A DNA stretch of 6,164 bases from Planctomycetaceae bacterium (GTDB lineage: Bacteria; Planctomycetota; Planctomycetia; Pirellulales; Pirellulaceae). The notes below the pieces were generated by a model that did no database searches, was not told where the DNA came from, and saw only the letters and a list, made by a program, of their open reading frames with translations. Made by a program: the position numbers and the translations under genes. The DNA lies in contig PADE01000236.1 of the NCBI GenBank assembly GCA_002702965.1, forward strand, positions 14,696-20,859, written 5' to 3'. This document shows, in pieces, positions 1 through 6,164 of this stretch. Position 1 is the first letter of the stretch. The number at the start of each line of letters is the position of its first letter.

Positions 1-1483
1 AGCTCGCGGCGTAGCCGACAGCGAACATCACCATGTTGGCGAAAGTACTGACCCAATTGCCGTGGATCGAGTGCGCAAAGGCGGGCAACCGCTGTTCGAC
101 CCAGTCGGTCTCGAGCACCAACCAGCCAATTACGCACAAGACTGTAGAAATCACCGCGACGAAAGCCGCGCGGCCGTCGACGCGACGCGTGATGAACCCC
201 AGCAGGAACAGGCTGAGCAATCCACCGCTGAGAACCGACAAAACCATCCGTTGCAGGTCGTCCAGCGTCTCCGATGCGCGGGCCAAGTGCACCCCGCAGG
301 CCGCACCGATCATCGCGACACTAAACAGCAAGCTGACCAACTTGCCGACGGTCGCGTAGTGCCGGGAACTCTGGTGCCGAACCCACAACCGCTTGTAGAA
401 GTCGGTCGTCACCGTGGCAGAGACCGCATTGATGCTGGAGTCCAAAGTCGACATCGCCGACGCCAACAGGCCGGTCAGCACGAATCCGGCAAGACCGGCG
501 GGGACCTGCGTCAAGATGAAGCGGGGAAAGACTTGATCGGGATCGAGGTCCGCCAGGCCCGTGTCCGGAACGACCTTCGCAAAGACGTACAGGCTGGTGC
601 CTAAGAACAGAAAAAACGTCCAGGTCGGCACCGCCAAGCAGCAGCCGACCACCACCGCGCGCGATGCTTCCTTGTCGCTGCGAGCCGCGGCGTAACGTTG
701 GACGTTGGTCTGGTCGGTCCCCAGCAAATGAAGGAACACCATAAACTCCGCGAATAGATAGGCCCACAGCGTCAGGCCGCTGAGAGTGAATTCCGTGCTG
801 CCGAGGTCAAATTTGTTGTCGGCGGCGGCAACTTGAAGCAACTGCTCAAATCCACCTGGCAACTGTGAGACGATCACCGGCAGGCAAACCAGCCCACCCA
901 AGATCAACGCGATACCTTGGAAGACATCGGTCCAGATGACCGCGCGCAAACCGCCGATGATCGTGTAGGCCGAGACCAGCCCGCCGGCGGTGACGATGAT
1001 CCACGGCAGCGAGTCGGCATCACTTTGCAGCAGCGACCGGATTGCCAACGAGACGGCGTAAAGCACAAGTCCGGTCCGCATAAAGTGAAACAACACGAAT
1101 CCGCCGCCCGCGTATAACCGGGCCCACAGCCCAAAGCGACGTTCGAGGTACTCGTAGGCGGAGCTGACTCGAGACCGGCGAAAAAAAGGAATGAACAGTA
1201 CCACTGCGATCAGGACCGCCGGAATGTACGTGAAATGCGCCAGAAAGTTTTTCCAGTTTCCCGCGCCGTACGCGAATGCGGGGATCGCCAAAAAGGTCAT
1301 CGAGCTGATGATCGTCGCCATCATCGAGAAACCGACAACCCAACCCGGCATCGACCGCCCGGCCAGGAAATACCCCTCGTCGGTCTGATTCCGGCGAGAG
1401 CAGAGTCCGCCGATCACCAACAACACCAAGAAACCGATCCCGATGACGATCTGGTCGGCGACTCTGATTGGCAAGTCCGGCAT
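1..1483 (-). CDS. Sodium:solute symporter (SSS/SLC5 family), partial, C-terminus beyond the window
   Basis: This is an inner-membrane transporter expected to couple inward sodium flow to uptake of a small organic solute, often a sugar or sugar acid. I translated 494 residues from the reverse strand without a stop, and the frame stays open at the left edge. Family signatures seen: GYFLAGRSMPGW (37-48) followed by a helix with SSMTF (60-64), SAYEYLERRFG (108-118), GGLRAVIWTDVFQ (177-189), DQTNVQRY (257-264) and SAMSTLDSSINA (342-353). In the last one, Ser345-Thr346 align with the sodium-binding Ser-Thr pair of the proline symporter PutP, so ion coupling looks intact. Hydrophobic segments recur throughout. 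Full family members are usually 500-600 residues with 13 or more helices, so only the end is missing. The ATG is the only possible start: an in-frame TGA lies 12 codons upstream (1522-1520) with no start codon between. No strong ribosome binding site is visible. The gene is divergent from the hydrolase-like gene. The substrate cannot be read from the sequence. Confidence 0.93.
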   Translation of the reverse strand, partial: MPDLPIRVADQIVIGIGFLVLLVIGGLCSRRNQTDEGYFLAGRSMPGWVVGFSMMATIISSMTFLAIPAFAYGAGNWKNFLAHFTYIPAVLIAVVLFIPFFRRSRVSSAYEYLERRFGLWARLYAGGGFVLFHFMRTGLVLYAVSLAIRSLLQSDADSLPWIIVTAGGLVSAYTIIGGLRAVIWTDVFQGIALILGGLVCLPVIVSQLPGGFEQLLQVAAADNKFDLGSTEFTLSGLTLWAYLFAEFMVFLHLLGTDQTNVQRYAAARSDKEASRAVVVGCCLAVPTWTFFLFLGTSLYVFAKVVPDTGLADLDPDQVFPRFILTQVPAGLAGFVLTGLLASAMSTLDSSINAVSATVTTDFYKRLWVRHQSSRHYATVGKLVSLLFSVAMIGAACGVHLARASETLDDLQRMVLSVLSGGLLSLFLLGFITRRVDGRAAFVAVISTVLCVIGWLVLETDWVEQRLPAFAHSIHGNWVSTFANMVMFAVGYAAS

Positions 1484-1574
1484 GCTCGATCTCGTCCCGG
1501 GTACGACCGGTCTTCCTACTCACCGGACAACGAGCAGGTTACTCGAAACGACCGACAATCGCCAAGAACGTCCG

Positions 1575-1606
1575 GCTGCAGATTTTCTGCAGCGTCGCAG
1601 CGCGAC
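1575..1606. other. Two abutting small hairpins upstream of the symporter
   Basis: GCTGCAG (1575-1581) and CTGCAGC (1587-1593) form a 7-bp stem around the loop ATTTT. The next base begins a second stem, GTCGC (1594-1598) with GCGAC (1602-1606), around a 3-base loop. They lie about 90 bp upstream of the symporter start codon. They would fall in its 5' untranslated leader if the promoter is further upstream, or could act as a DNA operator. On the symporter strand the first loop reads AAAAT. The pairing is directly visible; any function is inference, and short stems of this size occur by chance in GC-rich DNA. Confidence 0.35.
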
Positions 1607-1971
1607 TTGCCGCGACACGCGTTCCCTTCTCGGCACGACTGCTCTGCACTTGGAATCGAGCCCATCGCGAGGCCGGATTGCCCCAGCTTCTTGAAGTCTC
1701 CACGCCCGATCCTTGTCATTCGCCGGCTGTGCCACCCCGCCGCCAGCGCCGAAAAGTACCAGATGTTGCAAGTGGGCCAAACCCTTACGATGTACCCACC
1801 CTGCCTCGGTAATTCGGGTACGATGAATCGGTTTGCCGTCGAGGCGCGGCGCCGTCAGATTGCTCACGGCTGTCCCATAGTTGAATCCCGCGGCTTTCGC
1901 GCAAGATCCGGGTTGGGTCGCCGTGCCGCGTTTGCAGACGTCCCGGTCGTCAGCGGCATCGACGTTGTTAT

Positions 1972-1977
1972 GAGGAG
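1972..1977 (+). promoter_or_regulatory. Shine-Dalgarno site for the GTG-started hydrolase-like gene
   Basis: GAGGAG sits 9 bases before the GTG at 1987 and matches the anti-Shine-Dalgarno core well. It decides the start: the GTG is followed by a typical export signal (Lys near the N-terminus, then a hydrophobic stretch and AFA-A). The ATG at 1970 is in another frame and closes at a TGA at 1988-1990. Confidence 0.75.
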
Positions 1978-1986
1978 ACCCCGTTT

Positions 1987-4461
1987 GTGAAATCGTCTTC
2001 CCCAATCCTGTTCTGCGCCGTCGCCTGCTGCCACGTTGCGGGCGGCGCGGCATTCGCCGCCTCACCCCTGTACGTGTTCAACTCCGACGGAGGCGCCGCC
2101 GCAATTGCGCATATCAAAGGGGAAGTAACGCGGGACGTCGTGTGCCACGAGTTGAACGAGCTCGAAGGAACGGCCGTCACCGACTTTTTCTGGTGCCCGA
2201 TCGTCGGCGGAAACGTCTTTATCTACCCGACCAATGTGGGTGAGCGGATGGGAGACAACATCCGCGACTGGAAACAGGTTCATCCCTACTACCGCGAGCA
2301 GGGACGGGCCATGGCCGACAATCTCCGCCAGCTCATCGAGCGTGGTGATGATCCGATCAAGATGTTGTCGGTTCGCGCCAAGGAGTTGGGAATCCGCTTC
2401 TGGCTCACCTGCCGCATGAACGAGATCCATGAGGACGACGATCGCTTCATGGTAGTTCGGAGCCTGTTTAAGGAAGAGCATCCCGAACTGCTGCACGGAA
2501 AGAACTATCACCCGGAAGCCGTTTACGCGCCGATAAAAGGCTGGTCGTATGCCTGGGACTACTCGAAGGCCGGCGTCCGTCAACATTTCCTGACCCTGTT
2601 CGCTGAGTGGCTTGAGTACGAGACCGACGGCATCGAGTTGGACTTTGTTCGCAGTCCGTGCTTATTTCCGCCTGGCAAGGAACAGGCAGGAGCCCCGCTG
2701 CTGACAGATTTCGTCACCAAGCTCCGCGCTGCGGTCAACGCCACCGCGCAACGTCGCCGGCAGACAATCAAGTTGGCCGTTCGTGTGCCTCCGTCGCTTC
2801 GGCTGTGCCGGGAAGCTGGAATCGACATCAAGGTCTGGATCGAGCGGGGGCTCGTAGACCTCGTGACCCCCATGGACCGCGGCTATTTCGATCCCGAACC
2901 GCAGCTGACGCAGTTCTTGGAGCTGGGAAAGCGAAAAGGAGTCATGATTCTCGGTGGAATCGAGCCCAAAGTGCGAGGTTACCGGCAAAACAACCGTCAA
3001 ACGTTCGCTGCGGTGAGCAGCTTCCTACACCAAGGCGCGGATGGGATCTACCTCTTCAACTACGACTGCCACCGATTGCTGGCGAAGGCTTCGCAGTTCG
3101 GTGGAATTCTACAGGATTATACCGACGAGGAGGTCGCGTTTCTCAAGCACGCGCTCGATCCCGCAGTACGCCGCGACCACGACAAGCTGTATCTCATCTC
3201 CCACGATACGGCGGGCCGGCTCGCCGAGAACAACGGGAAACGTCCCCTGTTGTGCCGTTTGCCCGTCGGTAGGTCGCAGGAATTCACGATGACTATCGGT
3301 GATGATTTGGAAGGGGCGGCCAAGTGGAAACGCATCCGCTCGTCCCGGCTCGTGGTAACCCTGCGGGACGGCAACCCCACCCCCGACGAATTGAACTTCG
3401 AGATCAATGGCCAGGTACAGGAGCCAGATCACTACCAATGGGAGTCTCGCAAACCGCCGGGTCAAATCGTGATCACGGTCGTCGATCCACCGATGCGTCG
3501 CGGCACCAACAGCATTAAGCTCGGATTGCATTCGGGAAGTCGCGAGGGTGGTCTGATCAATTCGATTGATTTGAACATCGACTACGGGTCACCCGCGTCC
3601 GCGACGGACACCGTTGCTACGACAGCGGGTCGCCCGCTACCCGTGATGGGGCGGCAACAACTTTTCGCCTACATTCCGCAAAGCCTGGAGATCTATATCA
3701 AGGAACCACGGCACGTGTCTGAGCCGAGCGATTGGCCGGCGAACCTGCTGCGATTTCAATTCCCCGAATCGGTCAACGCGTACGATGGAGAAGGACGCCG
3801 ACTGTGGGAGTTCAGCTTCGAAACATCGCGGCACGCGTGGCGCGTTGTCAGCAAGGCAGACGAGAAGTCGATGGGGGGAATACTCAAGAATCGCGTCATG
3901 CAATGCGAGGACACGATGGACGGCGCGGCCCTAATCCACCGCACGGCCACCTGGAGTGACAAACAGCTCGATTTCGAATTGAAGATCAAGAACCTCGGTG
4001 ACAAGCCTCTGTCTTCAATTCAGACGAGTATGTGCTTGCAGCGGACGGCCGCTCCGGATTATTTCGACCGCGACAACCAGCGAACGTTCTTGGTCAGCGA
4101 TCGCGGCTTTGTGGCGAACCGGGAACTCGCTTTTCATCCGCAGAAAATGATGTTCTACGGAAACGTCGGGAGTCCGCTCGATCTTGTCGACCGCACATCG
4201 ATCCGCAATTTGCAGGAGTCTTCACTGTTTGTGGTCTCCTCCGACAAGCGTTACGTTCTCTGTTACGCCTGGCGGGACGCGACGACCGTGTTCATGAATC
4301 GCGCGGGTCGTGTCCGGTGCCTCCATTCGGAGTTTCGCTTCACGAACCTTGATCCTGGGGAGACGCTTCAGGCACAAGGAGTCCTATTTGTCCAGGAGGG
4401 GAGCCTCGAACAGGCCTACAAACGGTTTCTGGATTGGAAGGGCAAGAAGCGACGTCGATGA
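1987..4461 (+). CDS. Secreted glycoside-hydrolase-like protein (predicted TIM barrel plus beta-rich C-terminal region)
   Basis: This 824-residue protein is probably exported and probably acts on a carbohydrate, but the reaction is unknown. Residues 1-25 look like a signal peptide cut near AFA-A (22-25); a lipobox at the tandem Cys (14-15) is possible but poor. Residues about 27-390 read like a TIM barrel of the loosely defined family 10-like (GHL10-type) glycosylhydrolases: an opening VFNSDGG strand (30-36), GTAVTDFFWC (61-70), a strand ending in CRMNEIHEDD (142-151), DGIELDFVR (214-222), VRVPPS (265-270), a strand ending in GGIEPK (323-328), and a closing GADGIYLFNYD (350-360). Glu217 or Asp219 and Glu326 are candidate catalytic acids, placed as expected for strands 4 and 7 of such barrels; this is inference. 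Residues about 400-565 look beta-sandwich-like. From about 580 to the end is a further conserved-looking region with HSEFRFTNLDPGE (about 780-792) and a basic tail, KGKKRRR. I cannot assign the C-terminal regions to a named domain. It starts at GTG with a good ribosome binding site. Confidence 0.85.
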   Translation: MKSSSPILFCAVACCHVAGGAAFAASPLYVFNSDGGAAAIAHIKGEVTRDVVCHELNELEGTAVTDFFWCPIVGGNVFIYPTNVGERMGDNIRDWKQVHPYYREQGRAMADNLRQLIERGDDPIKMLSVRAKELGIRFWLTCRMNEIHEDDDRFMVVRSLFKEEHPELLHGKNYHPEAVYAPIKGWSYAWDYSKAGVRQHFLTLFAEWLEYETDGIELDFVRSPCLFPPGKEQAGAPLLTDFVTKLRAAVNATAQRRRQTIKLAVRVPPSLRLCREAGIDIKVWIERGLVDLVTPMDRGYFDPEPQLTQFLELGKRKGVMILGGIEPKVRGYRQNNRQTFAAVSSFLHQGADGIYLFNYDCHRLLAKASQFGGILQDYTDEEVAFLKHALDPAVRRDHDKLYLISHDTAGRLAENNGKRPLLCRLPVGRSQEFTMTIGDDLEGAAKWKRIRSSRLVVTLRDGNPTPDELNFEINGQVQEPDHYQWESRKPPGQIVITVVDPPMRRGTNSIKLGLHSGSREGGLINSIDLNIDYGSPASATDTVATTAGRPLPVMGRQQLFAYIPQSLEIYIKEPRHVSEPSDWPANLLRFQFPESVNAYDGEGRRLWEFSFETSRHAWRVVSKADEKSMGGILKNRVMQCEDTMDGAALIHRTATWSDKQLDFELKIKNLGDKPLSSIQTSMCLQRTAAPDYFDRDNQRTFLVSDRGFVANRELAFHPQKMMFYGNVGSPLDLVDRTSIRNLQESSLFVVSSDKRYVLCYAWRDATTVFMNRAGRVRCLHSEFRFTNLDPGETLQAQGVLFVQEGSLEQAYKRFLDWKGKKRRR

Positions 4462-4506
4462 TCTGTTTGGGTTGGGCCCGCGTCTATGATGCGGTCGTCG
4501 CTGTGA

Positions 4507-4534
4507 GGTGCGCCGACCCGTTGTCGGTGACGCC
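4507..4534 (+). terminator. Bulged hairpin after the hydrolase-like gene, possible terminator
   Basis: Forty-five bases past the stop codon, CCGAC (4513-4517) pairs with GTCGG (4523-4527) around a 5-base loop. The stem extends outward through a G-T wobble, a C-G pair, one bulged A (4530), and GGTG (4507-4510) with CGCC (4531-4534), giving about 11 pairs including two wobbles. There is no downstream T-run, so it is not a canonical intrinsic terminator. It may instead be an mRNA 3'-end stabilising structure or have no role. Its place between two same-strand genes is the main argument for a transcript boundary. Confidence 0.3.
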
Positions 4535-4699
4535 GTTGCCGGAACCGACGTGAACCGAGCTTCCAACGATACGAGTAAAACGGGCGTACGGTCGCTGGTA
4601 TCGGCTAGAATGACCCCCGACAAAACGGTCGACTCCATGCCGTAAGCATCGTGACGTTTTCCATTGCTTCTTCAATGTCATCGACAGGCGGTTACTACC

Positions 4700-6037
4700 A
4701 TGAGAACCTCGCCACTTGGACTGCTCCTGTTTGCGCTACTTGGTTGCGGATCAAGCAGTCAACTAACCGCACCCTCTGCGCAGCCACCCGATGTGACAAC
4801 GGTGAAAACAGCAGCGAGCGCAGCGGTGTCGGTCCAGAACGTCGGTGACGGCAAGACGGGATCTGGATCCGGCAATCTTTTTGTTGCCGCCGCAGATTCT
4901 TCGGATCGCATCAAAACACGGGCGGACTACGTCTGCGACGGCACCGACGATCATGTCGAGATACAGGCCGCGATCGATTCCCTATCCGACCAAAGCGGCG
5001 CGCGATTCGCTGTCAGTGGAGGCGCTGTCGAGCTCTCGACGGGGTCTTTTCACCTCGGCGCTGCGGTTCACTGCCGTGACAAGGTCGTCAACCTGTTTGG
5101 CGCGGGCATGTCGTCCACCGAGCTGACCCTGCAGCGCGGCGCCAACGACGACATCATCGTGGTGGGGACCGGAACGAAGCAAGGTTGGCAGTCTGGCCGG
5201 ATCGCGCAGCTGTCCTTGAACGGGAAGGGTGAGTCACAGGAAAGGGGATCCGGCATCCGAGTGCTCGCCGGCCTGAGACTGACGATCGAGTGTGTACGCG
5301 TGTACGACTGTAAGGAGACCGGCATCTTTCTACAGGGACTTTCCGGCGAAGTCCGCCCGGCGATTGGTACCGTCGAGAACTGTCACATCGGCTACAACCG
5401 GAAGCACGGTGTGCACATCGGCGCGGGGATCGAAGGCTGGATCCTCCGCGGGAATCGCATCAACGACAATGGGACCCACGGCCAGCCGTACCATGGCGTC
5501 TATATCGAGGCGATACATGGCAAAGTCGAGTCGGGACCGTTCGGCGCCGCGAACGCATTTATCATTGCCAACAACGTCCTGTGGCAAAATCGCTCGGTGC
5601 AGATATGCATTAACGGCGGTGGATACGGCGGTGCGCACATCATCATCAGCGGAAATGTGATCCTCTCTTCTCCTTTGGAGAACATCAAGCTCTACGCGGG
5701 CACGCACCTCGTTTCCGTCACCGGGAATTCGATCCACTCGGCGAGTGAGTCGGCAATCGGAGCGGCGCCACACATCACGCTGGAAGATGTGTACTACTGC
5801 ACCATCTCGGCCAATGTCTTCTCCTCACCGTCCCGCGGTTTTCCTTCGCCGGCGATGATCGAAGCGGGTGCGGAGCCCGGAAAACTCGTTGACGTGCCCG
5901 GGCCATCTGGGATCCTCATCGAGAAGGGACTCTCGAACCATAATCGGTTCGTGGGAAATACGATTGCGGGCGAGGTAACGGGTGTCACTCTCGTTGGTGC
6001 GGACAGCCTGAGTGATCGCAAGAGTCCCCCCAAATAA
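4700..6037 (+). CDS. Lipoprotein with right-handed parallel beta-helix (pectate-lyase-superfamily-like)
   Basis: This 445-residue protein is probably a lipid-anchored envelope or surface protein that binds or cuts a polysaccharide. The N-terminus is a clear lipoprotein signal: Arg2, a Leu-rich core, and the lipobox LLGC with the lipidated cysteine at 16. A Ser/Ala/Thr-rich linker follows (17-58). Residues about 59-145 carry FVAAADSSD, ADYVCDGTDDHVEIQAAID (75-93) and GGAVELSTGSFHL (107-119), the opening typical of pectate-lyase-superfamily helices (Pectate_lyase_3 type). From about 165 to 435 come helical coils with the recurring GN-x-I turn: GNRI (251), GNVI (318), GNSI (342), GNTI (419), plus ENCHI (226) and ANVF (371), as in NosD-type PbH1 repeats. 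No catalytic residues can be assigned, so it could be a lyase, an epimerase or a non-catalytic binding protein. I chose ATG 4700 over the in-frame TTG at 4664, because it puts the signal peptide at the very N-terminus; only a weak AGG precedes it. It follows the hydrolase-like gene by 238 bp and may have its own promoter. Confidence 0.85.
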   Translation: MRTSPLGLLLFALLGCGSSSQLTAPSAQPPDVTTVKTAASAAVSVQNVGDGKTGSGSGNLFVAAADSSDRIKTRADYVCDGTDDHVEIQAAIDSLSDQSGARFAVSGGAVELSTGSFHLGAAVHCRDKVVNLFGAGMSSTELTLQRGANDDIIVVGTGTKQGWQSGRIAQLSLNGKGESQERGSGIRVLAGLRLTIECVRVYDCKETGIFLQGLSGEVRPAIGTVENCHIGYNRKHGVHIGAGIEGWILRGNRINDNGTHGQPYHGVYIEAIHGKVESGPFGAANAFIIANNVLWQNRSVQICINGGGYGGAHIIISGNVILSSPLENIKLYAGTHLVSVTGNSIHSASESAIGAAPHITLEDVYYCTISANVFSSPSRGFPSPAMIEAGAEPGKLVDVPGPSGILIEKGLSNHNRFVGNTIAGEVTGVTLVGADSLSDRKSPPK

Positions 6038-6079
6038 GAGTTGACGTCGCTCGCTCCCATCGTCCGACAGCTCGGTGGG

Positions 6080-6118
6080 GCACTGGGTGAGAAAAGCATG
6101 CGGTCGCACCGTCAGTGC
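6080..6118. repeat. Nested inverted repeat after the lipoprotein gene
   Basis: GCACTG (6080-6085) is exactly complementary to CAGTGC (6113-6118). Between them, CGGT (6101-6104) pairs with ACCG (6108-6111) around a 3-base loop. Together they can fold into a two-level stem with an asymmetric internal loop of about 15 bases. It lies 42 bases past the lipoprotein stop codon and its right arm overlaps the first bases of the pentanucleotide repeat. No T-run follows directly. A loose transcript-end structure is possible, but function is inference. Confidence 0.4.
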
Positions 6119-6149
6119 AGGGCAGGGCAGGGCAGGGCAGGGCAGGGCA
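6117..6149 (+). repeat. Perfect CAGGG pentanucleotide tandem repeat with G-quadruplex potential
   Basis: Six uninterrupted CAGGG units fill 6118-6147, preceded by G and followed by CA, about 6.6 copies in all. The plus strand carries six GGG tracts (6120, 6125, 6130, 6135, 6140 and 6145) separated only by CA. This satisfies the usual G-quadruplex pattern, with very short 2-base loops that favour stable parallel folds. It lies in non-coding DNA about 80 bases after the lipoprotein stop codon, and on the same strand, so a read-through transcript would carry it as RNA. The copy number could vary by strand slippage. Confidence 0.95.
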
Positions 6150-6164
6150 AATAACGACCTTTTG

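Larger units (their letters stand above)
1484..1986. other. Divergent intergenic region with no convincing gene
   Basis: These 503 bases separate the symporter start from the hydrolase-like start and should carry both promoters. Open frames cross it on both strands, but their translations are rich in Arg, Ser and Pro, show no recognisable motif, and run in from the neighbouring genes in the wrong frame, so I treat them as chance. Visible structure: two abutting hairpins at 1575-1606, an 11-base odd palindrome GGCGC-G-GCGCC at 1843-1853, and a Shine-Dalgarno site at 1972-1977. I found no convincing -35/-10 pair. TACGAT at 1786-1791 and again at 1819-1824 resembles a -10 box only weakly (4 of 6). 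No tRNA, riboswitch or protein-coding remnant was recognised. Confidence 0.6.

Noticed and set aside
62..604. 180-residue plus-strand open frame with many Gln, Arg and Asp
   Set aside because: It is antisense to the symporter frame, whose translation shows clear family motifs throughout.
1631..1648. GGCACGACTGCTCTGC as a possible sigma-54 promoter
   Set aside because: The spacing between the GG and GC elements is 12 rather than 10 bases, and the TTGC element is absent.
1792..1821. GTACCC...GGGTAC inverted repeat with an 18-base spacer
   Set aside because: Six base pairs across a long spacer, with no extension of the arms, is close to chance expectation.
1498..1823. CGGGTACGA repeated at 1498-1506 and 1815-1823
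   Set aside because: A 9-base repeat within 500 bases is expected fairly often by chance, and the two copies have no consistent placement relative to starts or promoters.
1970..1990. Six-codon mini-ORF (MRRPRL) whose TGA overlaps the GTG start of the hydrolase-like gene
   Set aside because: The Shine-Dalgarno site lies inside it and no ribosome binding site precedes its ATG. It is also just the tail of a long chance frame, so a translated leader peptide is unlikely.
1235..1990. 251-residue plus-strand open frame
   Set aside because: Its first part is antisense to the symporter coding region, and its composition (many Arg, Pro, His and Ser) is not protein-like.
1520..2065. 181-residue minus-strand open frame across the intergenic region
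   Set aside because: It overlaps the signal-peptide end of the hydrolase-like gene, starts with an Arg-rich low-complexity stretch, and shows no motif. It looks like a chance open frame in GC-rich DNA.
4664..4699. Upstream in-frame TTG start for the lipoprotein, adding 12 residues
   Set aside because: It would put MLLQCHRQAVTT ahead of the signal peptide. Starting at ATG 4700 gives a compact signal with the lipobox cysteine at residue 16.

Overview
The window reads as a piece of a moderately GC-rich bacterial chromosome. Gene content points to a planctomycete or a relative in the PVC group: a secreted glycoside-hydrolase-like protein of a kind I associate with Planctomycetes, Lentisphaerae and Verrucomicrobia, a sodium:solute symporter, and a beta-helix lipoprotein. 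This taxonomic guess is inference, because there is no rRNA or other marker gene. No mobile element, CRISPR array, tRNA or rRNA was seen.

Layout. (1) 1-1483, minus strand: the N-terminal 494 residues of a sodium:solute symporter, running off the left edge, so the C-terminus is missing. (2) 1484-1986: a 503-bp divergent intergenic region with no convincing gene. It holds two abutting small hairpins and, at its right end, a good Shine-Dalgarno site. (3) 1987-4461, plus strand: an 824-residue exported protein with a predicted TIM-barrel glycoside-hydrolase-like domain and a beta-rich C-terminal half, starting at GTG. (4) 4462-4699: a 238-bp spacer with a bulged hairpin and a short direct repeat. 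(5) 4700-6037, plus strand: a 445-residue lipoprotein with a right-handed parallel beta-helix. (6) 6038-6164: non-coding, with a nested inverted repeat that runs into a perfect CAGGG pentanucleotide tandem repeat having six GGG tracts.

How they may work together (inference): a secreted hydrolase-like enzyme and a surface-anchored beta-helix protein, the fold of many polysaccharide lyases and epimerases, could cut an extracellular polysaccharide. The divergently transcribed sodium-coupled symporter could then import a released small sugar or sugar acid. Nothing in the sequence fixes the substrate, and the two plus-strand genes may be separate transcription units.

I did not find a clearly new biological system. 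The items most worth a second look are the G-quadruplex-capable repeat after the last gene, the uncharacterised two-part glycoside-hydrolase-like protein, and the lipid-anchored beta-helix protein.
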